A stretch of DNA of 64,000 nucleotides from Sphaerisporangium sp. TRM90804 (GCF_029846175.1 NZ_JARWAC010000021.1:234041-298040), one strand, 5' to 3'; shown: positions 8,842 to 18,997, counted from the first letter of the stretch. Numbers and translations: made by a program. Notes: generated by a model from the sequence alone, not told the origin.

Positions 8842-9746
8842 GGCTTCGCCCAGTCGGGGAACGAGCGGCCGAGCAGGGCCTCCAGGTCGGCGTTGTGCGA
8901 CGCGAAGTGCTCGGTCAGCCGCCGCCTGACCTCCGGGGACAGCTCCGCCTTGGGGGCCGGGTTCCACACCTTGCCCGCGGCGGGCAGCGGCGCGGGCGGC
9001 AGCCCGAGGAACGTCGCCACCGAGTCACACACCCGCTGTTGGTCGCTGTAGAACTCCTCGCTCGTGACGACGTGGAACCGCTCGGCGGGGAAGTGGTCGA
9101 GCCAGCGCCGCAGGCCCACGGCGTACTCGCTCTGCGCCACGTACGACTGGTGCTCGTGGGCATAGCTGTAGTAGCCGGGGTCGGTGACCAGGCGTGCCTC
9201 TTCCCCCCGGGTGCGCTGGGGCTCGGCGTCCAACGCCTCCTCGAACGACAGCGTCTCGGCGCCGCCGCGCACCCGCTCACGGTAGTGCGAGAAGGTCCGC
9301 TCCACCGGATCCCGAAGAATCAGCAGGATGCGAGCGTTTGGCACGTTCTCATAAGCGCGCCGCGCGGCAAGCGGGTGGTGCAGGTAGTACGGGGAGCCCT
9401 CGCCGACGACCACGGAACCGCCGGCGCGGCGGGCGGCCCGTGACCGGGTGACCCGGCTGGGCAGGTGCGACCGGTACCACCGCATGCCCCGGGTGTAGTT
9501 GCTGTCGAAGAAGTGCACCCCCTTGGTGTGGTTCGCCTTGGGGAGCAGCCCGGCCGCGGGGAACAGGGGAATGATTCTCGGATGGTCGAGCAGCGCGTAG
9601 TACAGCGACGTCGACCCGCCGCGCTTGGCGCCGATGAGCAGGAAATCCGGATCGGGCCGCACACCGGCCGTCGCCATTCCGTACGTGCGGAACGCCCGGC
9701 GGCCCACTTCCAGAACCTGTCCCGGTAAGACGTCTCGTGCGCTCAT
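8838..9746 (-). CDS. PAPS-dependent sulfotransferase
   Basis: 302-aa sulfotransferase-domain protein that should transfer sulfate from PAPS to a sugar or lipid hydroxyl. The 5'-phosphosulfate loop is visible at residues 38-48 (IGAKRGGSTSL) and the 3'-phosphate motif at 142-157 (LILRDPVERTFSHYRE, with R145 and S153). The start at 9746 (ATGAGC) has a GAGGAG ribosome site; the longer open frame upstream has none and overlaps the next promoter. It is divergent from the polymerase gene. Its place among polymer genes suggests a sulfated exopolysaccharide, by inference. Confidence 0.85.
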   Translation of the reverse strand: MSARDVLPGQVLEVGRRAFRTYGMATAGVRPDPDFLLIGAKRGGSTSLYYALLDHPRIIPLFPAAGLLPKANHTKGVHFFDSNYTRGMRWYRSHLPSRVTRSRAARRAGGSVVVGEGSPYYLHHPLAARRAYENVPNARILLILRDPVERTFSHYRERVRGGAETLSFEEALDAEPQRTRGEEARLVTDPGYYSYAHEHQSYVAQSEYAVGLRRWLDHFPAERFHVVTSEEFYSDQQRVCDSVATFLGLPPAPLPAAGKVWNPAPKAELSPEVRRRLTEHFASHNADLEALLGRSFPDWAKP

Positions 9747-9840
9747 ATGTGCCTGCTCCTCATTGCAAGGTCGGTGATGTGCACTGCTTGGCCGTATTCT
9801 GATGGCGGCCGGGGTGGGTATGTCTAGCGAGGGGGCCGGA

Positions 9841-11106
9841 ATGGTCAAAGCTCGCCACCGCCGGGCGATCATCGCGTGGTGGCCCATCCTCCTGCCGATC
9901 GGCCTCATCCTCGCCAGCGAGTACAAACTCCGCTCCCGGGCCGGCGACCAGTCCATCGGCGGCTCCGTCGACGCCACCATCCTGCTGGAGATCGGCGTCT
10001 ACGGCGTCGTCGCGCTCTACATGTACCGGAAGTTCGGGCTGAGGCCGCCGCGCCGCCGCGCGCCCTACGTCCTGCTGCTGGCCTGGGGGTTCGCCTGCTA
10101 CTCCACGCTCAGCGCGCTGTGGACGCTCTACCCGACCTTCGCGCTCGTGCGCGGCACGCAGATGCTGACGGTCGCGGCGGTCTGCCACGTGATCGCCACC
10201 CGGGCCGGCATCGCCGATCTACGGCGCCTGGCGCACGTGTTCATCCTGCTGGTCCTGGGCTCGGTGGCGATCGGCGTCGCCATGCCCTTCCCCCGGACAC
10301 CGCAGACCGTCGACCGCTTCAACTGGCTCTACGTGCACCCCGTCTCCGCGGGCATCTTCCTCGGCGTCGCGGTCCTGCTGGTGGCGGGCTTCGCGCTTCC
10401 CGGCGGGCTGCCGCGGAAGTGGCCGCTTCCGGCCTACCTGGCGGCGGGGGTGGTGCTGTCGGGCGCCCTGGTGGCGACCGGCACGCGCGGCGCGGCGGGC
10501 GGGTGCGTCGCCGGGCTCGTGGTGATGCTGCTCCTCGCCCGGGGGGCGCGCGGCCGGGCGGAGTTCCTCATGGTCGCGGTCCCCTCGGCGACCGTGATCG
10601 GGCTGGGGTTCAGCGAACAGATCATCGCCTTCGCCACGCGCGGCGAGACGGTGGAGCAGTTGGAGAGCCTCAACGCCCGCACCGACCTGTGGACGCTCGC
10701 GTTCGACGCCGTCGCGGCCCAGCCGCTGTTCGGCAACGGCCTTTCCTCCGCCCGTGGCCTCTTCCTGGAGGAGATCGGCCTGGGCGGCGGCCACAACGCG
10801 TTCGTCAACGTCCTGGTGGAGGGCGGCGCCTTCGGCTTCATCCTCTTCTGCACGCTTATGCTGGTGATCATCACCACCCTGCTGGGGCTGACCCGCACCA
10901 GAGAGACCCGTCCGGAAGCCGCCATGCTGATCGGAATGATGGTCTTCTTCATCGTCGACGGGTTCACCACCGAGATGGTGGCCGCGCCGGCCAACGTCGC
11001 GTCGGTGTGGCTTTATCTGGTCGTGGCCTGGACATACCTGCTGGCGCGTAAACCAGCCGAGGCGAAAGCGCGTCTTGTAGACGGTCGACTCTCGAGAGCC
11101 ACCTGA
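9841..11106 (+). CDS. O-antigen ligase/polymerase-type membrane protein (Wzy-like)
   Basis: Polytopic membrane protein of about 421 aa with at least ten hydrophobic helices and a large extracytoplasmic loop between later helices containing GNGLSSARGLFLEEIGLGGGHNAFVNVLVEGG. The GxGxGGxHN-type segment is typical of the Wzy_C/O-antigen ligase family, so this is the likely polymerase of the exopolysaccharide. I choose the ATG at 9841 because GAGGGGG lies six bases upstream; ATGs at 9802 and 9820 in the same frame are possible. Its promoter lies in the short gap shared with the sulfotransferase gene. Confidence 0.82.
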   Translation: MVKARHRRAIIAWWPILLPIGLILASEYKLRSRAGDQSIGGSVDATILLEIGVYGVVALYMYRKFGLRPPRRRAPYVLLLAWGFACYSTLSALWTLYPTFALVRGTQMLTVAAVCHVIATRAGIADLRRLAHVFILLVLGSVAIGVAMPFPRTPQTVDRFNWLYVHPVSAGIFLGVAVLLVAGFALPGGLPRKWPLPAYLAAGVVLSGALVATGTRGAAGGCVAGLVVMLLLARGARGRAEFLMVAVPSATVIGLGFSEQIIAFATRGETVEQLESLNARTDLWTLAFDAVAAQPLFGNGLSSARGLFLEEIGLGGGHNAFVNVLVEGGAFGFILFCTLMLVIITTLLGLTRTRETRPEAAMLIGMMVFFIVDGFTTEMVAAPANVASVWLYLVVAWTYLLARKPAEAKARLVDGRLSRAT

Positions 11107-11167
11107 CTCCACCTTTTTCTTCCATCCCTCCTGCCGCCTTCAGCGGTATGCACATCAGAGGTACACC

Positions 11168-12814
11168 TTGAGGAAGTTCATGTCCGCCTTGGCGGCGGGC
11201 GCGAGCATGCTCGCCGTCATCACCATGTCGCCGGACGTCTCCGCCGACACCCTTCCGATCGCCGGCGAACTGGAGACGGTCACCGCCGACGCCCTCCCGA
11301 CCTGGCAGACCGACGGCGTGGTGCTCGCCACCAAGGTCGTCGGCGACACCGTCTACGTCGGCGGCAACTTCGACAACGTCCGCCCGCCGGGGGTGGCGCG
11401 CGGCGGCGCGGGGGAGGTGCCGAGGTCCAACCTCGCCGCCTTCGACGTCGCCACCGGCGCCCTGCTGCCGTGGGCTCCCACCGTGTGGGGGGACACCTTC
11501 TCCGACGGCGACAGCCACACCGAGTGCGACAACCTGGGCGGAGGTCAGTGGCGTTGTGACACCGTCTACGACATCGCCGCCTCGCCCGACGGCTCGACCC
11601 TCTACGTCGCGGGCGACTTCGACAAGGTGGACGGCGAGTGGCGCACCCGCCTCGCGGCCTTCGACGCGGCCACCGGCGCCCTGACCCCGTTCCGGCACAC
11701 CATCACCAACCGGGTCCGGGCGATGGCGGTGTCGGACTCGACGCTCTACATCGGCGGCCACTTCACCACGGTGGACGACGAGAGCAGGATCCGCCTGGCG
11801 GCGTTCGACCGCGCCGACGGCTCCCTGCTGCCCTGGACACCCAGCGCCGACCGGCGCGTCCACGCGATGGTGCTGTCGCCCAGCGGCACCCGGCTGATCA
11901 TCGGCGGTGACTTCGACCGGGTGAACGGGGTCTTCCAGCACGGGCTGTCGGCCGTCCACACCGCCGACGGCACCAAGGCGCCGTTCGCGAGCAACGACAT
12001 CACCTACCTCACCAGCACGCGGCGCTCGTGGGTCACCGACCTGGTCAGCGACGGCACCCGGGTGTACGTCAGCGCCAACGGCGAGGGCGGCGGCGTGTTC
12101 GACGGGCGCCTCGCGGTGAACCCCGAGACCGGCGCCCGTATCTGGATCGACAACTGCCTCGGCGCGACGCAGGCTATAACGGTCATGAATGGTGTTCTGT
12201 ACAGCGGGTCACATGCGCATTACTGTGGCTCGCAGGATTACTACGGTGTCGCCGGTTTTCCCGAAACCCGGCCGCACCGGCGCTTTCTCGCGGAGCCCGC
12301 CGGCACCGCGGCGGGTGCCAAGCAGTCGATCCTGCATTGGTTCCCCAATGCGCAGGCCGGTACGAGCTATCCATGGGTCCAGGGCCCGTGGACCATGGAC
12401 AACAACGGCACCTACCTGTGGATCGGCGGTGACTTCACCGAGGTGGACAATGTGCCTCAGGAGGGTCTCACCCGATTCACCTTCCATTCCGTCGCCCCGG
12501 ACGCCAACGGCGCCGAGCAGAGCGTGCTGACCAAGCCGGTCGCCACCGCCAACGGGAACGGCAAGGTCACGATCCGTTTCGCGTCCACCTGGGACGAGGA
12601 CAATCGTGTACTCGACTACGAGCTGCTGCGCGCGGACGGCAGTGTGGTCTGCACCAAGAGTCAGGTCGCCTCGGTCTTCTGGATACTTCCGCCGCAGTCG
12701 TGCGTCGATCTGGATACGCCGGTCGACTCGGTGGTCAAATACCGGGTGAGGGCGATCGATCCGTGGAACAACCGCATTTCCTCCTCTTATTCGGCTGATG
12801 TCACGGTGAGGTGA
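11168..12814 (+). CDS. Secreted repeat-propeller protein with C-terminal Fn3-like domain
   Basis: 548-aa exported protein of unknown role. The TTG start at 11168 is supported by an AGAGG site and because it supplies the Arg-Lys n-region of the signal peptide (cleavage near SADTLP). The body holds at least five repeats of the pattern [VI][AG]G[DNH]F-x-x-V-[DN]G...LAAFD..TG.L, as in delta-60/beta-propeller secreted proteins. The last 100 residues (STWDEDN...YELLRADGS) look like a fibronectin-III-type fold. It is a clear paralogue of the first 520 residues of the 1402-aa protein at 14768, including matching ends (GLTRF, STWDEDN). Only six bases separate it from the next gene. Confidence 0.72.
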   Translation: MRKFMSALAAGASMLAVITMSPDVSADTLPIAGELETVTADALPTWQTDGVVLATKVVGDTVYVGGNFDNVRPPGVARGGAGEVPRSNLAAFDVATGALLPWAPTVWGDTFSDGDSHTECDNLGGGQWRCDTVYDIAASPDGSTLYVAGDFDKVDGEWRTRLAAFDAATGALTPFRHTITNRVRAMAVSDSTLYIGGHFTTVDDESRIRLAAFDRADGSLLPWTPSADRRVHAMVLSPSGTRLIIGGDFDRVNGVFQHGLSAVHTADGTKAPFASNDITYLTSTRRSWVTDLVSDGTRVYVSANGEGGGVFDGRLAVNPETGARIWIDNCLGATQAITVMNGVLYSGSHAHYCGSQDYYGVAGFPETRPHRRFLAEPAGTAAGAKQSILHWFPNAQAGTSYPWVQGPWTMDNNGTYLWIGGDFTEVDNVPQEGLTRFTFHSVAPDANGAEQSVLTKPVATANGNGKVTIRFASTWDEDNRVLDYELLRADGSVVCTKSQVASVFWILPPQSCVDLDTPVDSVVKYRVRAIDPWNNRISSSYSADVTVR

Positions 12815-12820
12815 CCCCCC

Positions 12821-14563
12821 ATGCCCAGGCCGTTCCGCACCCGAGCGCAGGCCATCGCGGCCGTTTTAGCCATCGCCGGTACAACCGGCGCGTGGACCAC
12901 GCTCGACACCAACGCGGCACCCGCGCGTGAGACGTGGGGAACGGCCGGGCCCCTGAAACTGGGGACCGCCAGGTATCCGGTGCCGGCGGCGGCGAAGTTC
13001 GTCGCCACCACCGGAAACGACAAGAACGACGGCTCGCGGCAGAAGCCGTGGCGCACACTCGGCCACGCGGTCAAGACCGCCAAGAGCGGCGCCACGATCG
13101 TCGTCCGCGGCGGCATCTACCACGAGTACGTCCAGGTGTACGGCAAGCGCCTCACCATCCAGAACCAGCCGGGGGAGGCGGTGTGGTTCGACGGCACCGT
13201 CCCGGTGACCGGCTGGGTCGCGCAGCGTGTCGAGCACGAGGACGGCGGCACCCGCACGGTGTGGCGCCGTGACGGGTGGACCACCCGCTTCGACAACACC
13301 GACCCCACCGCGGGCGGAGGCGACGACTGGCACATGGTGGGCGAGCAGAACCCGGTCGCCAACTGGCCCGACCAGATGTTCGTCAACGGGCAGCAGCAGG
13401 TGCAGGTGGAGTCCCTCGACAAGGTGAAGAGCGGCACGTTCTTCGTCGACTACAAGACCTCCCGGCTGTACGTCGGTTACGACCCGGCCGGCCGTGACGT
13501 GCGGGCGGCCACGCTCGCCGAGGCGCTGTACGTCAACAAGGCGCACGGCACGACGGTGCGGGGCCTCGGCTTCCGCCGCTACGCCACGCCGCTCAAGCGC
13601 ATGGGAGCCGTCAAGGGCTACGCCGACAACCTGCTGTTCGAGAACAACGTGTTCGCCGACACCGCGGTGGCGGGGCTGAGCATCACCGGGTCGGGGATCA
13701 CGGTCCGGCACAACTCCTTCCTGCGCAACGGCCAGCTCGGCCTGCACGGCCACCGGGCCGGCGGCGCCTCGATCGTCGGCAACCTGGCCTCCGGCAACAA
13801 CTGGGAGTCGTTCATGATGGCCCCGGTCTCCGGCGGCATCAAGATCACTACTTCGGTGGGGATGAACGTCACCGGCAACCGGGCCGACCGCAACCGCGGC
13901 CCGGGGATCTGGCTGGACGAGTCGGTCGCCGACACCACGGTGAGCGGCAACCTGGCCTACGCCAACGCCGGGCACGGCATCCACTACGAGATCTCGGCGC
14001 GCGGGCTCATCGTCGGGAACGTCGCGGCCGACAACAAGGGCCACGGCATCTACGTGAACGAGGCCAGCGACGTGCGCATCTGGCACAACAACGCCCTCAG
14101 GAACGCGCGCTCGCAGATCGACGTGGTGGACGGCGGGCGGCAGACGTCCGACCCCGACATGCCGTGGAACGTCTCGGGTGTGGAGGTCCGCAACAACGTC
14201 CTGGCCGGGCCCGCGCCGCTGCTGTCGGTGCAGGACCTGACCGGCCGCAGGACCGCGCCGAAGATGGCGTCGCTCAACGGCAACCTGTACTACCGAACCT
14301 CCGGCTCCGACCTGCTGCGCTGGGTCGACTCCTCGGCCCGGCTGCGGGTGCTGGCCGACGTGCCCACGGCGCGCGAGCGGGCCAGGCAGGAGGCCGCCGG
14401 CGACGAGGCGAACGGCGCGCCGCGGTACTCCGACTCGGCGTCCCTGCTGCCGGCCCCGACCGGGCTGCGCGGCCTCCCCGTCCCGGCCGTCGTGGCCGAG
14501 CTCATGGGCTGGCGTACCGGTGAAAAGCATCCGGTAGGCGTCCCGGCCTCTTCCCTGCAGTAA
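12821..14563 (+). CDS. Secreted right-handed parallel beta-helix protein
   Basis: 580-aa exported protein. Residues 1-32 form a signal peptide. FVATTGNDKNDGSRQKPWRTL followed by AKSGATIVVRGGIYHE is the characteristic entry of DUF1565/pectate-lyase-like beta-helix proteins. The middle (about residues 230-470) consists of short repeats such as NLLFENNVF, ITVRHNSFLRNG, MNVTGNRADRNRGPGIWLDES and DVRIWHNNALRNA, diagnostic of a right-handed helix. Such folds bind or cleave polysaccharides; no catalytic set can be assigned. It is probably cotranscribed with the preceding propeller gene, 6 bp upstream. Confidence 0.8.
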   Translation: MPRPFRTRAQAIAAVLAIAGTTGAWTTLDTNAAPARETWGTAGPLKLGTARYPVPAAAKFVATTGNDKNDGSRQKPWRTLGHAVKTAKSGATIVVRGGIYHEYVQVYGKRLTIQNQPGEAVWFDGTVPVTGWVAQRVEHEDGGTRTVWRRDGWTTRFDNTDPTAGGGDDWHMVGEQNPVANWPDQMFVNGQQQVQVESLDKVKSGTFFVDYKTSRLYVGYDPAGRDVRAATLAEALYVNKAHGTTVRGLGFRRYATPLKRMGAVKGYADNLLFENNVFADTAVAGLSITGSGITVRHNSFLRNGQLGLHGHRAGGASIVGNLASGNNWESFMMAPVSGGIKITTSVGMNVTGNRADRNRGPGIWLDESVADTTVSGNLAYANAGHGIHYEISARGLIVGNVAADNKGHGIYVNEASDVRIWHNNALRNARSQIDVVDGGRQTSDPDMPWNVSGVEVRNNVLAGPAPLLSVQDLTGRRTAPKMASLNGNLYYRTSGSDLLRWVDSSARLRVLADVPTARERARQEAAGDEANGAPRYSDSASLLPAPTGLRGLPVPAVVAELMGWRTGEKHPVGVPASSLQ

Positions 14564-14767
14564 ATCCCTGGTTCACCTCGGCTTTTATCTACTGTCCGCC
14601 ATTTCGTGACTATTCTGCAATTACGGCGTCAAGCCACCTCTCTCTGTGCTGTGCGCAGAAATCGCATGTATTATCGTTTTTGCTCTGTCCAGAAGTGGAC
14701 CGTTCCAATAGCATCGCCAATGGTGCGACCCACGCTGGTGGGGTGCAAGTTCGAAATGTAGGTATTC
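14564..14767 (+). promoter_or_regulatory. Untranslated promoter region of the 1402-aa secreted protein gene
   Basis: A 204-bp non-coding gap with unusually many A and T bases for this DNA (for example around 14570-14620 and 14660-14695). No open frame fits. It most likely carries the promoter and 5' leader of the following large gene; the ribosome site is a weak AGG a few bases before the ATG. No operator or riboswitch fold was recognised. Confidence 0.4.
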
Positions 14768-17700
14768 ATGAGTATGAAATCAGGCGCCCTGCGGCGCCGT
14801 CTGGTCGTCGGCGCCTTAGCCGCGATCGTCACCGCATTCACGGTGGCCTCCCCCGACACCGCCCTGGCCGACGTCGACCCGCTGCCCGGCGTCCCCGAAA
14901 CCGTCACCGCCGACGACCTGCCCACCTGGCAGGTCAACGGCGTGGTCTGGAAGATGGCCACGGTCGGCACCACGGTGTACGCCGTCGGCGGCTTCTCCAA
15001 GGCACGCCCGCCCGGCACGAACCCCGGCTCGCCCCAGGAGGTGAACCGGGCCAACATCCTGGCCTTCGACATCACCACCGGGAACCTGCTGCCGTTCAAC
15101 CACACCCTCAACGCCCAGGCCCGCACCGTCGTCGCCTCCCCCGACGGGTCGAAGATCTACGTCGGCGGCGACTTCACCTCCGTCGACGGGCAGACCCGCA
15201 ACCGCCTGGCCGCCTTCGACACCGCCACCGGCGCCCTGGACCCCGCCTTCGCCCCCTCGGTGGGCAACATCGTGCGCGGCATCACCGTCTCCGACGACAC
15301 GGTCTACTTCGGCGGCAACTTCTTCAGCGTGAACGGCCAGTCCCGCTCGCGGCTGGGCGCCGTCGCCCGCAGCAACGGCGCGAACCGCAGCTGGGCCCCC
15401 ACCACCGACGACGAGGTCTACGCGCTGCTGATGTCCCCGGACGACAGCCGCGTCATCGTCGGCGGCAAGTTCCAGTCGCTCAACGGCGCCACCCGCGTCG
15501 GCGTCGGCGCGGTCGACCCGGTGACGGGCGCTTCCCTTCCCTGGAGCAGCAACCCGATCCCCGCGCGCGTCGGCACGAGCTGGTCGGCCACCTTCGACCT
15601 CACCACCGACGGCACCAACGTGTACGCCGCCGCCAACGGCGAGGGCGGGCACTGGTTCGACGGCAGGTACGCGGTCGAGCCCAACACCGGCGACCTCATC
15701 TGGCTCGACAACTGCTACGGGGCGAGCTACGGCGTCTTCACCACCGGGGGCGTGCTGTACAGCGTGAGCCACGCGCACGACTGCTCATCCCTGGGCGCCT
15801 TCCCGGAGACCAGCCCGACCACCTGGCACCGGGCCCTGGCGACCACGACCGCCGCCACCGGCACCGACCCTGCGCCGCCGGGCAGCAACAGCCTGTACAG
15901 CGGACAGCCGATCCCCAGCCTGCTGCACTGGTACCCCACGATCAACGCCGGCACCTACACCGGCCAGTACCAGGGTGCGTGGTCGGTCACGGGCAACTCC
16001 CAGTACGTCGTCATGGGCGGTGAGTTCACCCAGGTCAACGGGGGCGCCCAGCAGGGCCTGACCCGCTTCGCCACCAAGAACATCGCGCCCCAGGACATGG
16101 GCCCGCGGCCGGCCGCGTCGCTCACCCCGTCCGCGGTCTCCTTCGCCGCCGGCACCGCCCGCGTCACCTGGCAGTCCACCTGGGACGAGGACAACGAGGA
16201 GTTGACCTACGAGGTGCTCCGCGACGGCGGCTCCACGCCGATCGGCACGGTCACCGCCAGGTCCAGCTTCTGGAAGCTGCCGACCCTGGGCTACATCGAC
16301 ACCGGCGTCGCGCCGGACACCTCGCACACCTACCGGGTGCGAGTGAAGGACCCCTCGGGGAACCAGATCGGCAGCGGTACCTCCGCCTCGGTCACCATCG
16401 CCTCCGGCACGACGGGCGGCGACTACACCGAGGCCGTGGCCGGCGACGACCCCGCGCACTTCTGGCGGCTCGGCGAGGCGAGCGGCACCGCCGTCTACGA
16501 CCACACCGCGTTCTACGACATGACCGCCAACGCCGGCGTGACCCGCGGCGCCTCCGGCGCGATCGGCGGCGACACCGACGGCGCCTCCACCTTCGCGGGC
16601 GACGGCACCGGCTTCGCGGCCCCCGCCGGCACCGAGCCGCCGCCGCCCAACCTCACCATCGAGGCGTGGGTGCGCACCACCAGCACTAGCGGCGGCAAGA
16701 TCGTCGGATACGGCGGCTCCAGCACCGGCAACAGCAGCAACTACGACCGGCACATCTACATGGACAACGCCGGCCGCATCTGGTTCGGGCTGTACCCCAA
16801 CGCCGTCCGCACGGTGAACAGCTCGGCGTCCTTCAACGACGGCCAGTACCACCACGTGGTGGCGACGCTCAGCGCGACGGCGGGCATGGCGCTGTTCGTC
16901 GACGGCAAGAAGGTCGGCCAGAACGCGAGCACCGTCAGCGCCCAGAACTACTCGGGCTACTGGCGCATCGGCGGCGACAACCTGAACGGCTGGCCCAACC
17001 AGCCCTCCAGCATGTACCTCGCCGGCGACATCGACGACGTGGCGATCTACCCGGCCGCGCTCCCGCAGGCCAAGGTGATCGACCACTACGTCGCCAGCGG
17101 CCGCACCAGCCCCATCCCGCCGGCCCCGGCCGACGTCTACGGCAAGGCCGTCTACAACGACGACCCCACCTTCTACTACCGCCTGGGCGAGTCGAGCGGC
17201 ACGGTCGCCGCCGACGCGGGCAAGAACGTCGTCCCGGGCACCTACACCGGGAGCGGCGTCACCTACGGCACGGCGGGCGCCGTCGTCGGCACCGCCGACA
17301 CGGCCGTCACCCTGGCCGGCGGCCGGGTCGCTTCCACCGCCTCGTACTCCAACCCGAGCAGCTTCGCCCAGGAGCTGTGGTTCAAGACCACCACGACCGC
17401 CGGCGGCAAGCTCATCGGGTTCGGCAACGTCGCGAGCGGCACGAGCGGCAACTACGACCGGCACGTCTACATGCGCAACGACGGCAAGCTCGTCTTCGGC
17501 ACCTACACCGGCGCGTTCAACCTCATCACCTCGGCGAACAGCTACAACGACGGCACCTGGCACCACATGGTGGCCAGCCAGGGCCCCGGAGGCATGAAGC
17601 TGCACGTCGACGGCGCGCTGCTCGGCACCAACCCGCAGACCAGCGCGGAGGGGTACACCGGGTACTGGCGCATCGGCGGCGACAACCTCAACGCCTGGCC

Positions 17701-18976
17701 GAACCGGCCGTCGAGTGACAACTTCGCCGGCTCGATCGACGAGGTCGCCGTCTACCCGGTGCCGCTCACCGACGCCGAGGTCACCGACCACTGGCAGAAG
17801 GGCAGCGGCACGGGACCGCCCAACCAGGTGCCGGTCGCGTCGTTCACCTCGTCCTGCACCGCGCTCGGCTGCTCGTTCGACGCCTCCGCGTCCAGCGACG
17901 CCGACGGCACGATCGCCGGCTACGCGTGGGACTTCGGCGACGGCGGCACCGCCACCGGCGCCACGGCCACCCACCCCTATCCGGCGGCCGGGGACTACAC
18001 GGTCACCCTCACCGTCACCGACGACCTCGGGGGAACCGACACCGAGACGGAGGTCGTCGTGCCCAGGCCGCCGGCCAACCCGTCGGCCACGCTCGTGACC
18101 GACGCCTTCGGCCGCACCGTCGCGGGCGGTCTCGGCTCGGCGCAGACCGGCGGGGCTTACACCCTGTCCGGGGCGGCGGGCAGCTTCTCGGTGGACGGCT
18201 CCGCGGCCAAGCTCGGCCTGCCGTCGACCGGCGCCAACCGGCGCGCGTACCTCAACAGCGTGTCGAGCACGAGGACCGACGGCACGTTCACCTTCTCCAG
18301 CGACAAGGCGGCCACCGGCAACGGCGTCTACGTCTGGAACGTCGGCCGCGCCGTCAGCGGGGCGGGCGACTACCGGGCGCGGGTGCGGCTGCTGGCCGGC
18401 GGCGGGGTGGGGCTGCTCGTCAGCCGCACCGACGCGGCCAACACCGAGACCGCGCTGGTCGGTGAGCAGACGGTGTCCGGCCTGACCTACACGGCCGGCA
18501 CCGCGCTGAAGCTGCGCCTCGCGGTGACCGGCACCTCGCCGACCACCGTGGCGGCCAAGGTCTGGGCGGCCGCGGGCGCGGAGCCCGCGAGCTGGCAGGT
18601 GTCCGCCACCGACTCGACCGCCGACCTCCAGGTCGCGGGCGGGGCCGGGTTCGGCACCTTCCTGTCCGGCAGCGCCACCAACGCCCCGGTCACCGTGACC
18701 GTGGACGACTACGGCGTCACCGACACCGCGACCGCGCCGGTCGCGTCGTTCACCACCGGCTGCACGGCGCTCGTGTGCGACGTGGACGCCTCCGGCTCGA
18801 CCGCCGGGTCCGCGGCCATCGGCTCCCACACCTGGAGCTACGGCGACGGGGCCACCGGCGCCGGCGCGACCGCCCAGCACACCTACGCGCAGGCCGGCAC
18901 TTATACGATCACCTTGACGGTGACCGGCGCCGACGGCCGGACCGACGTCACCACTCGCCAGGTGACGGTCCCGTAG
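14768..18976 (+). CDS. Large secreted modular protein: propeller, Fn3-like, 2x LamG, 2x PKD
   Basis: 1402-aa exported protein, probably a surface or matrix adhesin that binds polysaccharide. Layout: signal peptide 1-35; repeat propeller about 36-440 (VGGDFTSVDG, FGGNFFSVNG, VGGKFQSLNG and so on); Fn3-like about 450-545; LamG/concanavalin-like domain 1 about 550-780; a second, clearly duplicated LamG domain about 788-1010 (both contain NYDRH and GYWRIGGDNLN); PKD about 1018-1100; a beta-sandwich of unknown family about 1106-1315; PKD about 1322-1402. It ends without an anchor or sortase motif. The N-terminal half is paralogous to the protein at 11168. Confidence 0.8.
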   Translation: MSMKSGALRRRLVVGALAAIVTAFTVASPDTALADVDPLPGVPETVTADDLPTWQVNGVVWKMATVGTTVYAVGGFSKARPPGTNPGSPQEVNRANILAFDITTGNLLPFNHTLNAQARTVVASPDGSKIYVGGDFTSVDGQTRNRLAAFDTATGALDPAFAPSVGNIVRGITVSDDTVYFGGNFFSVNGQSRSRLGAVARSNGANRSWAPTTDDEVYALLMSPDDSRVIVGGKFQSLNGATRVGVGAVDPVTGASLPWSSNPIPARVGTSWSATFDLTTDGTNVYAAANGEGGHWFDGRYAVEPNTGDLIWLDNCYGASYGVFTTGGVLYSVSHAHDCSSLGAFPETSPTTWHRALATTTAATGTDPAPPGSNSLYSGQPIPSLLHWYPTINAGTYTGQYQGAWSVTGNSQYVVMGGEFTQVNGGAQQGLTRFATKNIAPQDMGPRPAASLTPSAVSFAAGTARVTWQSTWDEDNEELTYEVLRDGGSTPIGTVTARSSFWKLPTLGYIDTGVAPDTSHTYRVRVKDPSGNQIGSGTSASVTIASGTTGGDYTEAVAGDDPAHFWRLGEASGTAVYDHTAFYDMTANAGVTRGASGAIGGDTDGASTFAGDGTGFAAPAGTEPPPPNLTIEAWVRTTSTSGGKIVGYGGSSTGNSSNYDRHIYMDNAGRIWFGLYPNAVRTVNSSASFNDGQYHHVVATLSATAGMALFVDGKKVGQNASTVSAQNYSGYWRIGGDNLNGWPNQPSSMYLAGDIDDVAIYPAALPQAKVIDHYVASGRTSPIPPAPADVYGKAVYNDDPTFYYRLGESSGTVAADAGKNVVPGTYTGSGVTYGTAGAVVGTADTAVTLAGGRVASTASYSNPSSFAQELWFKTTTTAGGKLIGFGNVASGTSGNYDRHVYMRNDGKLVFGTYTGAFNLITSANSYNDGTWHHMVASQGPGGMKLHVDGALLGTNPQTSAEGYTGYWRIGGDNLNAWPNRPSSDNFAGSIDEVAVYPVPLTDAEVTDHWQKGSGTGPPNQVPVASFTSSCTALGCSFDASASSDADGTIAGYAWDFGDGGTATGATATHPYPAAGDYTVTLTVTDDLGGTDTETEVVVPRPPANPSATLVTDAFGRTVAGGLGSAQTGGAYTLSGAAGSFSVDGSAAKLGLPSTGANRRAYLNSVSSTRTDGTFTFSSDKAATGNGVYVWNVGRAVSGAGDYRARVRLLAGGGVGLLVSRTDAANTETALVGEQTVSGLTYTAGTALKLRLAVTGTSPTTVAAKVWAAAGAEPASWQVSATDSTADLQVAGGAGFGTFLSGSATNAPVTVTVDDYGVTDTATAPVASFTTGCTALVCDVDASGSTAGSAAIGSHTWSYGDGATGAGATAQHTYAQAGTYTITLTVTGADGRTDVTTRQVTVP

Positions 18977-18997
18977 GCAGGTTCCACCAGCCGCCGA

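Noticed and set aside
14740..14760. tRNA fragment (GCAAGTTCGAA shared with tRNA-Tyr) as a possible att site
   Set aside because: Only 11 bases match, with no stems and no integrase nearby; a chance match to the TTCGAA core.
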